Source: an uncultured Porphyromonadaceae bacterium | GTDB lineage: Bacteria > Bacteroidota > Bacteroidia > Bacteroidales > Muribaculaceae | NCBI GenBank assembly: GCA_902475285.1 | Contig: CABRZA010000130.1 | Location: forward strand, 1-6,916 | Length of the DNA stretch: 6,916 bases | Direction: 5' to 3' | Part shown: in pieces, positions 6,201 to 6,916 of the stretch | How positions within the stretch are numbered: position 1 is the first letter of the stretch | Layout of the letters: every line of letters starts with the position of its first letter | Position numbers and translations under genes: made by a program | Notes under the pieces: model-generated | What the model saw: only the letters and a program-made list of their open reading frames with translations | Told to the model about the DNA's origin: nothing | The model's database searches: none

Positions 6201-6316
6201 CCGCAAAATGGGCACTCTACCTCCTGCGTCAGGCGGCTCATGCTCGCGCCCGGTATGATGCGGCGTATGTCGGCGTCCTTCTTGAGCTTTTCGATTTCGT
6301 ATTGACTGTATTTCAT
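3296..6316 (-). CDS. Primase-helicase fusion (zinc ribbon, TOPRIM-like, SF3/D5-type AAA+ helicase)
   Basis: 1006 residues, the main replication protein of the element. Domains in order: a CHC2-like zinc ribbon (C35-P-F-C38 and C56-W-A-C59, about residues 33-62); a TOPRIM-like region about 240-365 with E247 in FLQEGEKKAEKA, D299/D301 in IVLVMDSDW and D361/D362 in KGVDDLL; a long middle region about 370-690 with no motif I recognise; and an SF3/D5-like ATPase with Walker A GGAGKS (704-709), Walker B IFIDD (747-751), a sensor-1-like LLTTNH (790-795) and arginines KRR (806-808) as arginine-finger candidates. The C-terminal 900-950 region (RIPRKDLWAAFL onward) resembles the winged-helix tail often seen after phage D5 helicases. 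The combination predicts RNA primer synthesis and DNA unwinding at the fork in one polypeptide. It overlaps the upstream regulator by 4 bp (ATGA) and is followed after 11 bp by the DnaA-like gene. The catalytic residue assignment is by eye. Confidence 0.9.
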   Translation of the reverse strand: MKYSQYEIEKLKKDADIRRIIPGASMSRLTQEVECPFCGKKKFYINRKKGGSGARCWACENGFANAVEAYAYYSHLDIKKDYVRCLEGTAHECGVIITPEETARKESVRQARESVQSSFCARQLEGSGLSVDDVMANVVENNQEILLSPFQPGTFGQGFVPDRRGGDMLIFYYDVYGRPMQYTVKGSKTLRNYVRARYANPDLHVAQDGTKMKYQTPPGAPAQVYIPEKIRRLFKAKAQIDVLFLQEGEKKAEKACKHGMLSLGLQGIMNIGSKEQGLIQAIQDIVTVCQVRHIVLVMDSDWNELSRNITVGDRADKRPISFATAVIKFKQYIETFHNLQLNVDTWWGHVNANEHGDKGVDDLLVGSLLGRENELMEDIDRTMHTHDGRGKWLDIHKITTMSDMKIRDFWGLNDRQAFFEMHRERLSDIPTFKLGGIRYKVEDGNMVPVSRYSSDVDIYSIEKDSKDNDKVVLNYAETYRFLSASGFFRLRNSDDDASDYEFVHIDDGIVERCRPYELRDFIIQYITTNVKNALVHEYFMSKIDVLLPDKKLERLDMISVDFNHFEPDVQRTYYNNGQVEITSRTITPGQSVVNVWRSRVIPRNFRRVELIKGIVKVDGGYRWELTDDGRRCEFLQYLINASNNYFTHDAPRDVTEEEDVEWMQNIVNKITAIGFILTDWKYPSDRQAVVVQDHKMSEVGQAWGGAGKSVLGTAIGKVVAQFFINGQSFNPNDEFILSGVTKATRNIFIDDVKPNFDFKSIFNWITGPMPVNPKGKDRYTIRVEDSPKILLTTNHAIRNADEGSVKRRIAYMEFSSWYNQDHALIDDFHHMFFDDWDEFQWTLFDNLMAECVMYYLRSFEESWHREGRGVVPPPMRNIELRTLRQSMSEVLLQWAEEYFDPSGTHLNQRIPRKDLWAAFLDAAGGMQGHSVTRTNFKMKIIAYCKYKGYDFNINVPSGGGTEKSVVYSDWKPAHSDETFVGGDDKSGGVEYFTVYSAEKYKSEHPF

Positions 6317-6897
6317 GAGAATAGATTATTTTGCGCCGCATACTTCATAAACTCGGCCTTCGAGTGCAGACCGAGGCGGGAATAAGCGTTGCGCACATGT
6401 GTATGAATTGTATGCGGGGACAGCCGCAGGCGCACTCCGATCTCTTCCTCTGTCAGGCCCTCGTAGACAAGCGCCATTACGCGCAGCTCTGCAGCACTTA
6501 GACGATGGTCGAACTCCGGGCGGCATATCACACGGTCGTAGCGACACTCGCCGCGCATAGGGCAGTTGACGTGCTCGAAGTTGCAATGCAGGTCGGCCGT
6601 GATGTCGGGGATGGAGTCGAGCTCCGAAAAATTGCAGCGAATGAAGCGCACCGCCATTCGGTAGCGGTAGTAGGGAGGGTTGGCGGCGCAGCACTGATAT
6701 TCGGCCAGCAGCGCGGTGTAAGCCTTGGGGTAGAAGGTCGAGATGTACTCCACAAAGATGCTGATGAATCCATAGTCTGATTCGTGGATCTGTCGCGTCG
6801 TTCCGTCGGCCTCTCTAATCCACACCTCTTCTTCGTAGGTGAAAAATTCGATATTGGTTAATACTCTGTGCATGGTATTTTGCTCATTCTTCGACAT
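6313..6897 (-). CDS. LuxR/GerE-type helix-turn-helix regulator with cysteine-rich middle region
   Basis: 194 residues. Residues about 132-190 form a clear LuxR/GerE C-terminal DNA-binding domain: LSAAELRVMALVYEGLTEEE, then IGVRLRLSPHTIHTHVRNAY and SRLGLHSKAEF, matching the family pattern of an 'E-x-EVL' opening helix and a recognition helix around SPHTIHTHV. The N-terminal part is not a recognisable response-regulator receiver or autoinducer domain. Just before the HTH there are four cysteines (C105, C112, C118, C125; within the stretch HCNFEHVNCPMRGECRYDRV), which could bind a metal or sense redox state; that is inference. The start is uncertain: ATG at 6897 is used here, but ATG at 6873 (MHRVL) is equally possible. 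A frame entering from the window edge ends in TGA at 6884-6886, which would favour the 6873 start if it is a real upstream gene. The stop overlaps the primase start as ATGA, implying translational coupling. Likely a cytoplasmic transcription factor for the element. Confidence 0.85.
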   Translation of the reverse strand: MSKNEQNTMHRVLTNIEFFTYEEEVWIREADGTTRQIHESDYGFISIFVEYISTFYPKAYTALLAEYQCCAANPPYYRYRMAVRFIRCNFSELDSIPDITADLHCNFEHVNCPMRGECRYDRVICRPEFDHRLSAAELRVMALVYEGLTEEEIGVRLRLSPHTIHTHVRNAYSRLGLHSKAEFMKYAAQNNLFS

Positions 6898-6916
6898 TCA
6901 CACTGAGGTCGACGGC

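Noticed and set aside
3602..6385. A 927-codon open frame on the plus strand opposite the primase-helicase, plus a 508-codon minus-strand frame at 4815-6341
   Set aside because: The translations are low-complexity (Val/His/Leu/Ala-rich, or Arg/Pro/Gln-rich) with no motif, whereas the 1006-residue frame carries ordered catalytic motifs. Long stop-free shadows are expected from its GC-rich codon use.

Overview
The window looks like the early/replication region of a prophage or related integrative element from a fairly GC-rich member of the Bacteroidota (an Alistipes- or Muribaculaceae-like host would fit the base composition, but this is inference). Three things point there: none of the gene starts carries a convincing Shine-Dalgarno sequence, one start is preceded by an exact match to the Bacteroides -33/-7 promoter (TTTG, 20 bp, TAnnTTTG), and the gene set is phage-like. 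All nine credible genes lie on the minus strand, so the window reads biologically from 6916 down to 1.

Block A (6897 to 2206) is a tightly packed run: a LuxR/GerE-type regulator with a cysteine-rich middle; a 1006-residue primase-helicase fusion (CPFC/CWAC zinc ribbon, TOPRIM-like centre, SF3-type AAA+ helicase) whose start overlaps the regulator stop as ATGA; a 102-residue protein that is essentially a free-standing DnaA domain IV; a 117-residue unknown overlapping it by 38 bp; and a 146-residue unknown. This is most simply a regulator plus DNA replication module.

Block B (2205 to 1469) holds an antirepressor-type gene (P22_AR_N-like domain plus C-terminal coiled coil) flanked on both sides by non-coding DNA with an unusual shared design: CARYTG hexamers spaced exactly 21 bp apart and arranged as imperfect or perfect palindromes. 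Five such hexamers sit between the antirepressor and the next gene, ending 3 bp before the -33 element of the promoter match; two more sit just upstream of the antirepressor.

Block C (1468 to 55) is a three-gene cassette under that promoter: a retropepsin-like aspartic protease (DTGAS), a 101-residue protein of unknown function, and a second, divergent retropepsin-like protease (DTGAA) overlapping the 101-residue gene by 19 bp. Neither protease has a visible signal peptide or membrane segment.

Working model (inference): the LuxR-type protein controls the replication operon, the antirepressor participates in a genetic switch, and the 21-bp-phased array is an operator or activator array that separately controls a cytoplasmic two-protease cassette. 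The array and the paired proteases are the most unusual things in the window.
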